Source of the DNA: Mycteria americana
Lineage: Eukaryota; Chordata; Aves; Ciconiiformes; Ciconiidae
Assembly (NCBI RefSeq): GCF_035582795.1
Contig: NC_134366.1
Location: 33,527,661-33,591,660 of the forward strand
Length of the DNA stretch: 64,000 nt
Direction of reading: 5' to 3'
Part shown: piece after piece, positions 47,501-57,889 of the stretch
Layout of the letters: every line of letters begins with the position of its first letter
How positions within the stretch are numbered: the stretch's first letter is position 1
Made by a program: the position numbers and the translations under genes
The notes under the pieces: model-generated
Seen by the model: the letters and a program-made list of their open reading frames with translations, nothing else
Database searches by the model: none
Told to the model about the DNA's origin: nothing

Positions 47501-48264
47501 AAGCAGAATGGTGGCTGCCTGGTTGTTCGGGTTTTTTTAAGCAGCAACCAAAACCCGGATTATTTTCTTTTTTTTTTTTTTTTTTTTTTGCGTGCAAAGG
47601 GATTGATTACCTTGGCTGTGTGGGCAGTCGTCCAAGTGGTGGATAACCATCAGGGGCTTGTTGCTGGAAAAGAAGAGTCCTCGTTAGCGCCTCGGGGGGG
47701 CGCCAGGGGGCGCTAGGGGGCGCGGAGCGGAGCGGGGCGCGGAGCGGGGCGCGGAGCGGAGCGGGGCGGGGCGGTACCTGTGCTTGGAGCGGAAGAGGGC
47801 TTCCTCGTACGTCTGCGTCCAGATGAGCTGGTCACCCCAGCCTGCGGGGGAAGGACAGGCGGCGCGTTATAAGCGGGGCCGGCGGTGCGCGGGTTCGCGT
47901 CCCGCCCCCTGCCCGCGTCTGCCGGGAAGGGCTTTGAACAGACGCGCTGCCAGGGGGCTTTAAATCAGGGATAAAGGGGGAGGGGGTGCTAGGAAATACT
48001 AGAAAATGTGTTTGCAGAATGAGTTGCAAGAAAATTAATTTATTACAACAGCATAGGATTCAAAACTTTAGCAGATTGCACTTCTCTTTTAATTTGGGTT
48101 GGTTTTTTGTGGTTTTTTGTTTTGTTTTGTTTTTTACCTCTAGAGAGCGTCTGAGGCAGTTTTGGTTTAGCGGTAGTCTCCTTTGTCTCCTTGCCCACAT
48201 CCTTTGCCAGAGCACAGGAGATGGCAACGAGCAGCAGGAACATGGGCACGTAACTCTTCTCCAT
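44483..48264 (-). CDS. AGR2: Anterior gradient protein 2, PDI family (seven coding exons)
   Basis: Minus-strand join, 5' to 3': 48264-48138, 47841-47778, 47663-47611, 46695-46622, 46234-46171, 45219-45136, 44532-44483. This gives 516 bases, 171 codons plus stop (human 175). AGR2 is an endoplasmic-reticulum disulfide isomerase-like protein needed for mucin folding in secretory epithelia; it is also found secreted. The signal peptide is about residues 1-20 ([20 protein letters not shown]), followed by a Lys/Thr-rich disordered stretch to about 42. One thioredoxin fold follows, with a single-cysteine active site CPHS (77-80), the conserved EALF dimer-contact region (56-59), the cis-proline stretch YVPR (120-123) and the ER-retention tail KTEL (168-171). 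All junctions are GT-AG and codon phases close exactly. A separate non-coding first exon lies at about 49,934-49,985. AGR3 was considered; the KTEL tail and PKLPQTLSR stretch favour AGR2. Confidence 0.97.
45136..45219 (-). CDS. AGR2: AGR2 coding exon 6
   Basis: Encodes [20 protein letters not shown] then YEPSDISL, the most conserved block of the AGR family. Acceptor TTTCCAG, donor GTAAGT. Confidence 0.96.
45926..45951 (-). repeat. Inverted repeat in AGR2 intron (11-base stem, one mismatch)
   Basis: CATCATGTCAT, TTCG, ATGACACGATG on the plus strand. In the AGR2 transcript the loop would read CGAA. It lies between coding exons 5 and 6. Confidence 0.8.
46171..46234 (-). CDS. AGR2: AGR2 coding exon 5
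   Basis: Encodes [20 protein letters not shown] then I, including the cis-proline loop. Acceptor CTTTAAG, donor GTGAGT. Confidence 0.96.
46622..46695 (-). CDS. AGR2: AGR2 coding exon 4
   Basis: Encodes [20 protein letters not shown] then LLNLV, the helix and strand after the active site. Acceptor CACTCTAG (weak pyrimidine tract), donor GTAAGT. Confidence 0.96.
47611..47663 (-). CDS. AGR2: AGR2 coding exon 3 (active site)
   Basis: Encodes [18 protein letters not shown] with the single-cysteine CPHS motif. Only 53 bases. A run of 22 A on the sense strand (47,589-47,568) starts 21 bases after the donor GTAATC. Confidence 0.95.
47680..47935. promoter_or_regulatory. Small internal CpG-rich patch around AGR2 exon 2, with CTCF-like motifs
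   Basis: About 250 bases of very high GC and CpG content in an AT-rich neighbourhood. At 47,703-47,723 CCAGGGGGCGCTAGGGGGCG contains two tandem copies resembling the CTCF core (AGGGGGCGC). Next to it is a tandem array of GGAGCGGGGCGC-like units (47,722-47,775). An insulator or internal promoter role is inference. Confidence 0.5.
47778..47841 (-). CDS. AGR2: AGR2 coding exon 2
   Basis: Encodes [20 protein letters not shown] then H. It is noticeably GC-rich (TACGAGGAAGCCCTCTTCCG) and lies inside a local CpG-dense patch. The donor GTACCG is weak. The intron to exon 3 is only 114 bases. Confidence 0.95.
48106..48136 (-). repeat. (TTTTG)n simple repeat next to AGR2 splice donor
   Basis: Several TTTTG-like units on the plus strand (CAAAA on the AGR2 sense strand). 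They begin within a few bases of the exon donor. Confidence 0.8.
48138..48264 (-). CDS. AGR2: AGR2 coding exon 1 (second exon of the gene)
   Basis: Codons 1-42 and one base of codon 43: signal peptide and the charged linker ending PKLPQTLSR. Eight bases of 5' UTR (48,272-48,265, GAGCAGCC) precede the ATG, after the acceptor CTCTTCCAG. Donor GGTAAAA. The frame stays open upstream of the ATG, but the acceptor site and the family's N-terminus fix the start. Confidence 0.95.
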
Positions 48265-48272
48265 GGCTGCTC

Positions 48273-49933
48273 CTGGAAGAGATGAGAGAAACTTCACGTG
48301 CCTCCCAAGCTGGTGCTTGCTTTGAGGTGGATAAGGACGGGTAGAGCAGCAGGTCAAGTCACAAGTATGCAGCCGGGTGAGTCAGGGCTGAAACGGACTG
48401 CTCCAGGCAGGGGCCTGGGTTTGGGGCAACCTCAGGGAAGTGTGAGGTTTGCTTAGCAAATTGCCATGGAGGACCTGGCTGCTTTCTACTGCTCTGTTTG
48501 TGCCGTTGGGCCGTGGTCCTTTTAAGATGGACACTTATGTATTAGTTTCTCTCTCTTCTGTTTACATATACTGAATTTGCTCAGTAAAACAACTGAGTTT
48601 TGGCAATTCCAAAAGTACTTTCAAGTCCTAGTAAGTTCACAGTTATACCTCGATCTCCCAGTGTTACCATAACCAAGTACTTTAGCAGCCCAGGTGCTGA
48701 AAAATTAACTTGTCTCATCTCTTCCTTCATTTTGCAGTGGGAGCAACTCAAATGAGAAGTCAGAATGTCAAGCTAGGCTTTACAGTGAGCCATTGGCATA
48801 GGCACAGCTTAACGCTGTTGTTGAAACTTCCGATCCTGTCTTCTCCCTTAAAAGTATCATCTAATCCTTAAAGATAAAACCAGTAGAATCTATAATAAAA
48901 AGAGTGGGGAGGAGCTGCTGTGTGGAACAGTGAGAACTGAAATGCAGTTTGCCAGTTTAAGCAACACAAAGCAGAGGGCTTTTCCTGAGCTTGGCTCTGG
49001 GGCGTGGAGATGGAAATGAGACATGTCTGATGGGAAGCTCCTCAGCATTTCAGCTGGGATGCTTCTTTGAAGGGGGAAAACACTTTAGCCTATTATGACC
49101 CTATGTTTTCTCATTAAATTTCCTCCTAGAAACTAGAACACCAGTGTAATGGGTACAGTAGAAAGACCTAAGATAGTCCAAAGACAATTCAAAAGATTCA
49201 TGCAAAAATTACAACAGGCTGACAGTTTTTAAAATTCAGACAATGGAAATGAAAGTCTAGGGAAATAGAAGCATTTTTCTGGGCAGGAACTGCAGGAGGA
49301 GGCATTAGCTGAGTTTCCATCAGTGGTACAGTGCGCTCTCCTCCTGGGATGAATGATAGACCTCAAGACCAAAGAGTCACTGTTTCAAGGGCATGAAATA
49401 TGACTTTTGCAGCAGACTGCTTTTCTGCCCTAAGAAAAGTCTCCTTGGCAAGGAAGAAAATTGCATAAAGTAAAATTAGACCCCGTGGATTTTCAGGGTT
49501 CCCTCAAGAGTTGTTTTGGCTAGAGCTGTATAGCAGAAGTAATGCTTCTCTAAAAAAAAAAAAAAAGAAGGTGGTATGGGACAACCAGGAAATCAAAGGC
49601 CAGGCAAATTTTATGCTGTTGCTGATATAGAATGCAGAAAGCAATGACAGAGGAACATTAAACCTGCTCTTTAAAAACTTCGCCTCTCGAAGGCTATGTG
49701 CACTTTGCTAAGTTCTTCAGCCCCCAAAAAACCCCCACCTCTCCTGGCTCTTTTAACCTGCAAAGCCAACATTTCACTACACAATTTTTCTCCAGAGCAA
49801 GCTGTGCTGAACTGTGCCTACGTTGCTGCGGTCTTTTCTTTCCGTTGATCAGCTGCCCCAGCCCCAGGTAACGCGGGCTCACAGCTCCCCCAGGTACTTT
49901 CTAAAGCAGTAAGCGTGCCGCGCCGTGCCTTAC
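48273..49933 (-). other. AGR2: AGR2 intron 1 (5' UTR intron)
   Basis: Predicted intron between the non-coding first exon and the first coding exon. It holds an A tract near 49,552-49,566 and no other recognised feature. Confidence 0.65.
48295..48300. promoter_or_regulatory. CACGTG E-box in AGR2 intron 1
   Basis: A palindromic CACGTG about 25 bases upstream of the AGR2 coding exon 1 acceptor. It is a binding core for bHLH-ZIP factors and overlaps the ACGT core used by XBP1 and ATF6. A single 6-base match is weak evidence. Confidence 0.25.
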
Positions 49934-49985
49934 CTTGTTTACTCTCCCAGATGCCTGCCTGGGTGCGAAGGTGTTCCCGGTTACA
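49934..49985 (-). other. AGR2: AGR2 non-coding first exon (predicted)
   Basis: On the minus strand a donor AAACAAG followed by GTAAGG sits at 49,933, and a TATA-like box lies about 30 bases beyond the assigned right end. The mammalian gene also has a non-coding first exon and eight exons in all, which this would match. The start near 49,985 is placed by TATA spacing only. Confidence 0.6.
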
Positions 49986-50010
49986 GTGTGAACACTGCCC
50001 TTCCTACTGC

Positions 50011-50020
50011 CTATTTATGC
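50011..50020 (-). promoter_or_regulatory. AGR2: AGR2 TATA-like box
   Basis: Minus-strand GCATAAATAG. It lies about 80 bases upstream of the predicted exon 1 donor. A TATA promoter without a CpG island fits a tissue-restricted epithelial gene, in contrast to TSPAN13. A forkhead consensus TGTTTAC lies at 49,937-49,943, relevant because FOXA factors drive AGR2 in mammals; the functional link here is inference. Confidence 0.6.
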
Positions 50021-50380
50021 AGCTTCACACACCCCAACTCCACCCACAAGATTTGAATTTGAATACTACTTCCAAAGAGCTAAACTTTCCAGTTTTTTCC
50101 CCAACAAAACATTCAAGGTTAAGTTTGTAATTCAGTAACATTACAATTTCCTGTCAGACACCGCATCTGAAGCTCAGAGACGTTTCTATAGACTTTTGGG
50201 ACATTTTTTGAAAGGCAATTTTAAAATATTGGCAAAGATCCAAGTCCAGGTAAGCTTAAGTCACGACTCCTGATTTGCCTGAAGAGTGATTTGTCTTTTT
50301 TTGATTGGTTGGAAAATCAATATGGGTTGCTGTTCTTTTAGTCCTCTGAAAAAGTTAAATTGACGACTCAGACTTTAGAT

Positions 50381-50398
50381 GTTAATTAGATAATTAAC
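50381..50398. promoter_or_regulatory. AT-rich palindrome upstream of AGR2
   Basis: GTTAATTA, GA, TAATTAAC: a perfect 8-base inverted repeat about 400 bases upstream of the predicted AGR2 start. It contains two TAATTA homeodomain cores and HNF1-like half sites GTTAAT and ATTAAC, but the half-site spacing (6 instead of 1) is wrong for a standard HNF1 site. Confidence 0.35.
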
Positions 50399-50399
50399 T

Positions 50400-53300
50400 A
50401 TGCACGTTATACAGATATGTGTGTATACATGCACATATAACAGCGCATAGGAAAATTGTAATAAAAGAAAGTTTGTAAAGATCTCCACAAAAATGTATTT
50501 GGAAGCTATAACAAGAAACCATGTTCATAAGCAGAGGTCTAAATAAACATTTAATTCCAAGTCCATGTTTAATTAGTTGTTAACATGTTTTATTTTTAAC
50601 TACAACATGAAAATCAACCATTTTAGGTTTCAGATACGTGTGTAATATAATGCAATGTTCAGGAAAATGAGACTTTTTTAGGTGGCTGGAAGGCCATCCC
50701 TACTGTCGTACTGACTGCAGATGGTCCTTCCTCAGAGGTCAATGCGATTCTGTCCTCAGCAATATATGTTGAAACTACAGTATGTTCTCCTTCGTGCATG
50801 CCTCATATATTTCAGTGAGATTAAAATCACATGTTCACGGGCAGTGAACACTTAACATTACTCAGTTGGGTAGATTAAATCTGTCAGATATGGATTTTCC
50901 TGTTGGAAATTCACAGTGTTCTCTGATGGCTGCTAACAGCGCCCAATTTTAATGAATATGCTTAAGAGAAAGAGAATGTAGTGCTTTGGATCATGTTTTT
51001 CTTTTTTTTTTTTAATCTTTCATAAATAGTAGTTAGGAAAACAAGGTGCAGAAGCAAGATGGTGAACTCAAGCAAAAAAAAAAAAATAATGCTGTTCCTT
51101 ACAAATGTACAGTAGTACCGTGCTTTGCTTAGATGCTTGACTTACTAGAAGGGTGAAACCAAAGCTTCCAGGGAGGTCAGTCATTTTAACTCCTGTTTCT
51201 GTATGTTTCATGATAAATGTATGTTTTCCTGATAAAGAAATGAAATGAGAGAGATTGTGTATGAATCTCTGCTCCTCCTCCAGCACTTCTCCCTGAAGAT
51301 TCAGAGATGTATTTTGTTAGCTTCTATATTGTGTATCCAAATCACGTCCACTCAGATTTTCTTCTAAAACATATATCAAAATAAGTTTCCAAGATCCATA
51401 CTGGGCACGCGAGCGCTCACTTTGGACAATCAGGTTACATCCTTAATCCACTTCAGTGTAGATGTAGGCGTCAAACATTAGGTACCCATTTCTGAAATCT
51501 TGGTCTCAGCTCAGGCAATTCATAATTGTAATTCACAATTGTAACATGCTCTTGCTGACTGTCTTCTCAGGTCACACCTAATAGCATTTGGTAGTTTTAA
51601 AGCCTGTAAAAGGAGTTCTAGTTGCTCTCTGGTTACATGAAGAGATAATAAGCAGGTAGGCTCCCACTCACACACTTTTTTTTAAAAATTGGGTTTTGTC
51701 TAAAAATGCATTCTCAAAACTAAGCCTCCACGCACTCCTTGGCTCCTGCCTTAGATGTATTTCCATTTAATTTGCACCTTTGCTTTCTCCTGTTTTCAGG
51801 AGATGCACTTACCTTAGCCTATTTCCACATAGCTTTGCGCTGGTCTGTAAGAATTGTTTCCTACAGGAAACTCAATAATTCCAATAGAGCTACTCACAGG
51901 GACTTCCCTGTCAGCTGAAACCCAGTGATCTCAACGGAGGTAGTTGAACATGTCTGTAGACCATCCTTGTCTCTAAACCTTGTGCCTTGTTAATGAAGAG
52001 AGAGGGGAGTTCAGGCTTTCCCACAGCTCCCTGCTTGGGTCCTGAGACTGTACCTAGCCGCTGAGTTAGTGTCTGGCTGTTTATCAGGGGCTACTTTCTC
52101 TACCTCAGTGACTAAATCCTGCAGGAATTGCCCCAGAAGAGCTTGGAACAAAATAGGACTATCCCAGAAGGTTTTCCTCTTTTGCTATAAAGATCTGGTA
52201 GACCCCATTACCGTTAACGTTTAACATCTTTACAAAACTAGTCATTGGATTTTTCCTTTGATTTTCATTTCTCTGGTCTGAAGGTCCCTTTGTTCATTAT
52301 GTTACACAGAAATCAGCACAGCGTCAGGTGACTGATGTCATGGCTGTTTTGAAGGCATTTTCTGAAGCGCTTCATTTCTCCTCGCGTTTTGTAATACATG
52401 TTTTAGAATTCAGCCATTTCTCCTAATTTCATAACAAACACATGCTTTCAAGTCTGGTGACCTACTGCACAGAATAAATAGCAAAATTTTACATTGGAGG
52501 AATAAAAGTAATGAATGAAATGTATAGTCAGTCCCACACTAGCAATGCTCTGAGTCAAAGCCAGAGACAGCCATATCCGGGAGTCAGCGAGCTTCCAGTG
52601 CTGTTAAAGTAGTAGTATATTGTAAGACACAGTGGTTGAAAGTAGAATACATTCATTTGAGAACTGGTCAAACTGCTTTTGTCAATGCTTTAACCGCATG
52701 AACTGAATAGTAATTTTTTATCACCTGAAAGCTGCTTGGATGAAATTTGCCTCATAATTTTTCTGGAAAGCCTTTCACCCCAAAATTTAGGAGCTGAGAC
52801 ACCTCTGACACCTACGGCAGATGCAGATCCCATTCTGTTTCCTTCTTGCCCTGAAATAATTCAAATCCTTATCTTGAAGATTATAGGTAGGTGCTCTCTG
52901 GATTGGGATATGGCATGACGATTGATGTCCTCAGTCGCTCATGTCAAGACTGTTTCTTTTTGTATAGTAGTCATTTATGCTGGAGCAGGTACCAGACCCC
53001 AGATACCCCACTTCCCAGCTTGGTTGTTGGTCTGTTAGGTAAGAAACTGATTTTTCTCACATTGGCTCAAGAAACTTTTGCTAATACATGCAAATAGAGA
53101 GCACTACTAAAGGAGAGACTAGGAAGGACTTGGTATCTTATAAGTGGTCCAGACATTGTCCTGAGAGTTGGAAGACCATGGTTCAACCACTCTCCTGTCT
53201 ACTTTATTTTCAGTACAAAGCCCCATTTCAATACAGAGCTGGAAAGTCAGAAGTTCAGCAGATTTCTACTGCTGAACACTTAAAGCTGGTAACTGGAATT

Positions 53301-55540
53301 CAGGTAAATATCTGGTAAGGATCTGGTGATTTGTCTTGAAGGATGATGATTTTCCAAAATATGTCAGCCCGATACTTTCCTCTTCTTTGTTGAATGAATT
53401 ACACAAGTAACTTGCAGTACCTACAGTTTATTGGTAATATTTTTCAAATTGGATAGCAGAAGAGATGGTTAGGATTTAAAATATGACATTCTGACCCTTT
53501 GATCGCTGCTTTCAAAACAAAAGACCAATCCATCAGGATTTTGATATTTCTGAAGACATTCTTTCCCACTTGCATGTGCACATTTATAATACAGATAACC
53601 ACCACCTGATATAAATTGGCAAGCTGGAATGCAAGTATGGAGCATCCTTTACATAGCTTCAGATAAAGGTGGGGATTACATTTATCATGTAACCGGTTCT
53701 TATATGTTACTCTGTTTTGAGCTGTGAAGTACTGGGATGTCTGGAAGGCATTGCTGAATGACGTGTTTTAAAATCAGTAAGTCATTTGAACACCCATAGT
53801 AAATATACTTGCTCTTGTATTGTTTAATGCCCTTTTTCACAACAGTAAGGAAACTATCATGATCTGTTACACCAAGGAGTGTCAAGGTTTTCAGCATATG
53901 TGGGACCTAATTGCTCAGCTTGTGTTTGGTAAGAGAAAGCCTGATCCTGACAACATTTAGATTTAACTTTGAAATGTTTTGTTCAGTCCCAGAGGGAGGC
54001 AGTGAATGAGTGAAGAGGGATTCTTTGATGAGAGGGATTGGGAAGCTGGGGGTGTACCACAGCCTGCAGAGAAGACTGTTTGGTCTTCTTAACTGGGCAA
54101 GTCGGTTATGATCAGCAAGGCTTCATGCCTGCAATTCTTGTACTGAAGTTTAAGTAAATGCATTTTAATTAATTGAAATAACTAGCTGTGTTTAAAACCA
54201 GAAAATCTGCTGTACGTCAAGATTAAAGCCAATGACTCCTCCCCTGTCTGAGCAACTGATATTCAATTGTCAGTATTGCTCGAAATCTATAAGCCAGCAG
54301 TTTCCTATTTTTACTATACTGTAATATATGAGCATGATGGGAAGACCTTTGTGTTTTGGACAGCTTAGTTTTGTACTTAGTATCACACGGAGAGTTTTTA
54401 ATTAACCCTTTTCTGTTAATATAACTTGTTTATAAAACCTGCCTCCCTTGTTCCTTGGATGATAAACTCTATTATGGGTAAGTAGCTGAGCCACAATGTC
54501 TGTAATTCAGCGAGTCTCCCAGAGCTGCCACCTTACAGTGATCTTTCTGTGTGCCTCCTTGTATTCACTGTTCTTATTTCAAATTTATGTTTGGTTGTCT
54601 GTAGCCCAGACCCTCTCAGTTTTCCTAATGCTTTACCTCAAGGATCAGAAAACTTTGGCTTCTAGTGAGTATCAGTGACATGATGCCAGCTCTGACTCCC
54701 AGAACTGGTCCCTAAGTAGTAAGGGACAGGATTCTCTTTATTCTCTTTATTCTTACTAACTTACCTGAAAATTTACAAAAATAAAGGATTCCATCCTGGT
54801 CATTTTTCATTGTTTCATTTATTTATTTATTTTACATTTTTAATTTTTTATCAATGAGCAATAAATACTCAGTGAAATTCCAGCTGAACCCACTGACACA
54901 GCTGCTTTCTTAGCCCCACTGCTGCTTGTGCGCTAATCTCACAGTATTTAATATTGCTGTTGCTTCCAGGCCAATATCCTAATCAGCATCACCTCTGCAA
55001 TGAAGTGTATTTGTTCTGCTGAGTTTGTCTCTGTTACTGGTAGTGTTGGTCTTTTTCTCCAAGCTGTGCAGACTCTTGTGGTATTGACACCTTCTGGCCT
55101 GCATGATGTGCTCCACAGCACCCTCCATCTTCTCCCAAATTCTTGACATTGCCTTGGCTTGTGTATTTGTCACAGAATGTGCAGTTTTAGGCAGTCACGC
55201 AGACTGCACAGTTTTAAGGGACTCCAGCGTTGAAGTTCAGCTGCCTTTCTGCAGCAGGTCTCACAGCTGTCATGTCTTAGATATTCCACCATGTCCCAAC
55301 CATGTCCGCATCACAGTACTGTTTTTTCTCCCCTGACTGAACTGGATGAGGGTCTTTGCTTGGACAATTCCAGTTGCCTTGCCAAGATTAAAGCTGGGAT
55401 TTAGCAGTCTCATTTTCTGAGTCGGATTTCCCAGATCCTGAATATAATGTATTTTTTTATCCAGGCCTCAGCCACAAAGTTGTAAAACTGACTCTCCAAA
55501 TTTAGATCAGTGATAAACTCCTCTATGTTTTCACCTTCTT
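50400..55540. other. Intergenic DNA beyond AGR2, nothing coding recognised
   Basis: AT-rich. A 13-base near-tandem (ATTCATAATTGTA, ATTCACAATTGTA) lies at about 51,519-51,544. A (TTCTCTTTA)n patch lies at 54,732-54,755 and an (ATTT)n patch near 54,815-54,835. I looked for AGR3 exons, especially the conserved SPDGQYVPR and DPSLTVRAD blocks, and found none. Confidence 0.55.
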
Positions 55541-55544
55541 ACCT

Positions 55545-55598
55545 TCTTTTTTTTCTTTTTTTTTCCTTTTTTTTCTTTTTTTTTTCTTTTTTTTTTTG
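55545..55598 (+). repeat. Polypyrimidine (T/C) tract
   Basis: About 54 bases of T with scattered C, followed by GGTGGGGGG. The strand asymmetry (all pyrimidine then G-rich) is of the kind that can adopt triplex structures. Confidence 0.85.
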
Positions 55599-55689
55599 GT
55601 GGGGGGAATTTTTTCTCTCCCCCAGCCCCGAGTGCCGTACTCTAAATTTCTGTCTAATGTCACAACTGACCTCCTCTACTAAAATTCAA

Positions 55690-55950
55690 GAAGTTGGCTG
55701 GGCTTGTCTAATCTGTCAAAGAGGAGGATAAGGGACTATCTAATAGCAGCCTGCAACTATTTGAACGGGTGCTACAAAGATGAAGGATCCAAACTATTCC
55801 ATCAGTTTGAGGACCAAGAGCTGTGGCTTTGGAGGTTCATAGGGGACATCAGGAAAATCATCTTCATGAGGAGGATAGTATAGCACTGGCACAAGTTACC
55901 CAGAGAGGTGGAGGGACAACTCTGCTGTCAGGTTTCCAAGAGTTGGTTCA
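55690..55950 (+). mobile_element. CR1-like LINE fragment, old
   Basis: Forward CR1 ORF2-end wording: GGACTATCTAATAGCAGCCT, then GCAACTATTTGAACGGGTGC, TACAAAGATGAAGGATCCAA and GGCACAAGTTACCCAGAGAG. Decayed, without the 3' terminal repeat. Ends are approximate. Confidence 0.75.
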
Positions 55951-56894
55951 ACAAAGTTTGAATCTTAATGTAATGATTCAGCGATCATGCAGGGGGATGG
56001 GGTGGGACAGAATACCTTCATCCTGTGCCTGACCTTCAACTATTTAACGTTTTGTAACACAAACTTTGAAATAACACAGCGGCCTGTTCCAGCTGGTTCA
56101 TACGGTGAGGTAGTTCCTAATGCAAAATGCTGAATGTACTTCTGAAGGCTTCTCACTACAATTCTTGTCTGCAAATATTGACATAATATAGTTCCTTTTG
56201 TTACACAGTATCTTAATGATGTATTATAGACCACTGGTTTGTCTTCCCATTGCATAAAGTAATTCTATTGCAGAATGCCTCAAACTTCACATTTTCCTTA
56301 GTTTTTTTACTTTTAGGTTGCCTATATTCTATGCTATGGTGATATTCAGGGTCCTAAAATAATCTTTTATTTGCCAATATAACAGAAATGTTAGGGATGT
56401 ATACCTTTAAAAGGTCTTAAACAAGATCACCTTTAAAAATCCCTGTAGAGCTATAGAACCTGACATAGTCCCAGGACAGAATTCTTCTTCTTTTTGCATT
56501 CCATGATTGTGTGAGTATAAAGTTTTGCTGTGTTCTTTTCAATGTTCCTCCTGCCTAAACCCTGCTTACTGCAAAAATAGCCCGTGTCACAGCGTTGAGA
56601 ATCTTTCCCTCTATTTCTTTGAAGAATAACATTTTACTGCTAATAATCTCTTAGCACACATTACCAGTAAACTACTCTGAGTTTCTTGCTAAAGAATGTG
56701 TTTGTGCAGAAAGCTGTCACAGGAGCAAGATCAATGATGGTGGCTTCTCAAAGATCATCTGTCTTGAAGGAACTGGGCTGTTTTCTTGGTCAGGGAACAT
56801 ATCACAACACATTGACCTTGCATGAGAGAAGATACATCTCCCATAACATCCCCACAGAAAAACTGATAAAGTATGGACTAAGTAAGAGGAGAGT

Positions 56895-57885
56895 AACATG
56901 GACTGCCAGGCTGAAAGCGTTGTCACTGGAAACACACAAGCTGGACGCTAGTAACTAGTGGCGTACCCCGGGGGTCTATACTGGGGCCAATATTATTTAA
57001 CATCTTCATTAATGGATGGAAAGAGTGCACCCTCAACAAATCTGCAGGTAACACAAAGCTGGGAGAAGTGGTTGATAAACCAGATGGTTGTGATACCATG
57101 CAGAGGGACCTTGACAGATTGGAGAAGTGAACCCCATGAACTTCCACAAAAGGCAATGCAAAGTCCTGCACCTGGGGAGGCACCAGTACATGCTGGGGTT
57201 CACCCAGGTGGAAAGCAGCTTTGCGGAAAATGACCTGGGGTTCCTGGTGGACAGCAAGTTGGACATTAGCCAGTAGCACGCCCTTGCGGCAAAGGCGACC
57301 AACAGCCCCTAGGGCTGCATTAGGCAAAGCATCGCCAGCAGGACAAAGAGAGTGAGGCCACATGCAGAGCACTGGGTTCAGTTCTGGGCTCCCCAGTACA
57401 GGAGAGACATGGACATACTGGAGCAAGTCCAGCAACGGGCTTTAAAGATGGTGAAGGGATGGAGCATCTGTCACTCGAGGAGAGGCTGAGAGAGCTGGGA
57501 CTGTTTACCCTGCAGAAGAGATGGTTCAGGGAGATCTCATCAATGTGTATAAATACTTGAAGCAGGGGAAGTAAAGAAGACAAAGCCAGACTCTTCTCTG
57601 ACATCAAGTGACAGGATGAGAGGCAATGGGCCCAAATTGAAATTCAGGAAATTCCATGCAAATGTAAGATAAAACTTTTTTATATAATGTGAGGGTGATT
57701 GAAGACTGGAACAAGATGTTCAGAAAACTTGTGGAATCTCCATCCTTGGACATATTCAAAACCCAACTGGATACAGCCCTGGGCAACCTGCTGTATGTAA
57801 CCCTGCTTTGAGCAGGGGTGTTGGACTAGACAATCTCCAGAGATGCCTTCCAAATCCAACAATTCTGTTATTTTGTGATTCTGCA
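56895..57885 (+). mobile_element. CR1 LINE, about 1 kb copy with decayed reverse-transcriptase region
   Basis: Starts near GTGGCGTACCCCGGGGGTCT and runs to a complete 3' end with TTCTGTTATTTTGTGATTCT. The reverse-transcriptase active-site block is visible around 57,040-57,070, but its aspartates are lost: the frame reads SAGNTKLGE where the family has a double-aspartate motif. A stop (57,127-57,129) follows, and several frameshifts break the rest. Tail wording is typical: GGGTGTTGGACTAGACAATC. The 5' boundary is uncertain by about 50 bases. Confidence 0.92.
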
Positions 57886-57889
57886 TATG

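Noticed and set aside
47880-47915. B-box-like GGTTCGCGTCC suggesting a tRNA gene
   Set aside because: The invariant A of the T-loop is missing, and no acceptor stem, A box or anticodon arm can be drawn around it.
56923-57435. 170-codon minus-strand frame
   Set aside because: It runs antisense through a forward CR1 element.
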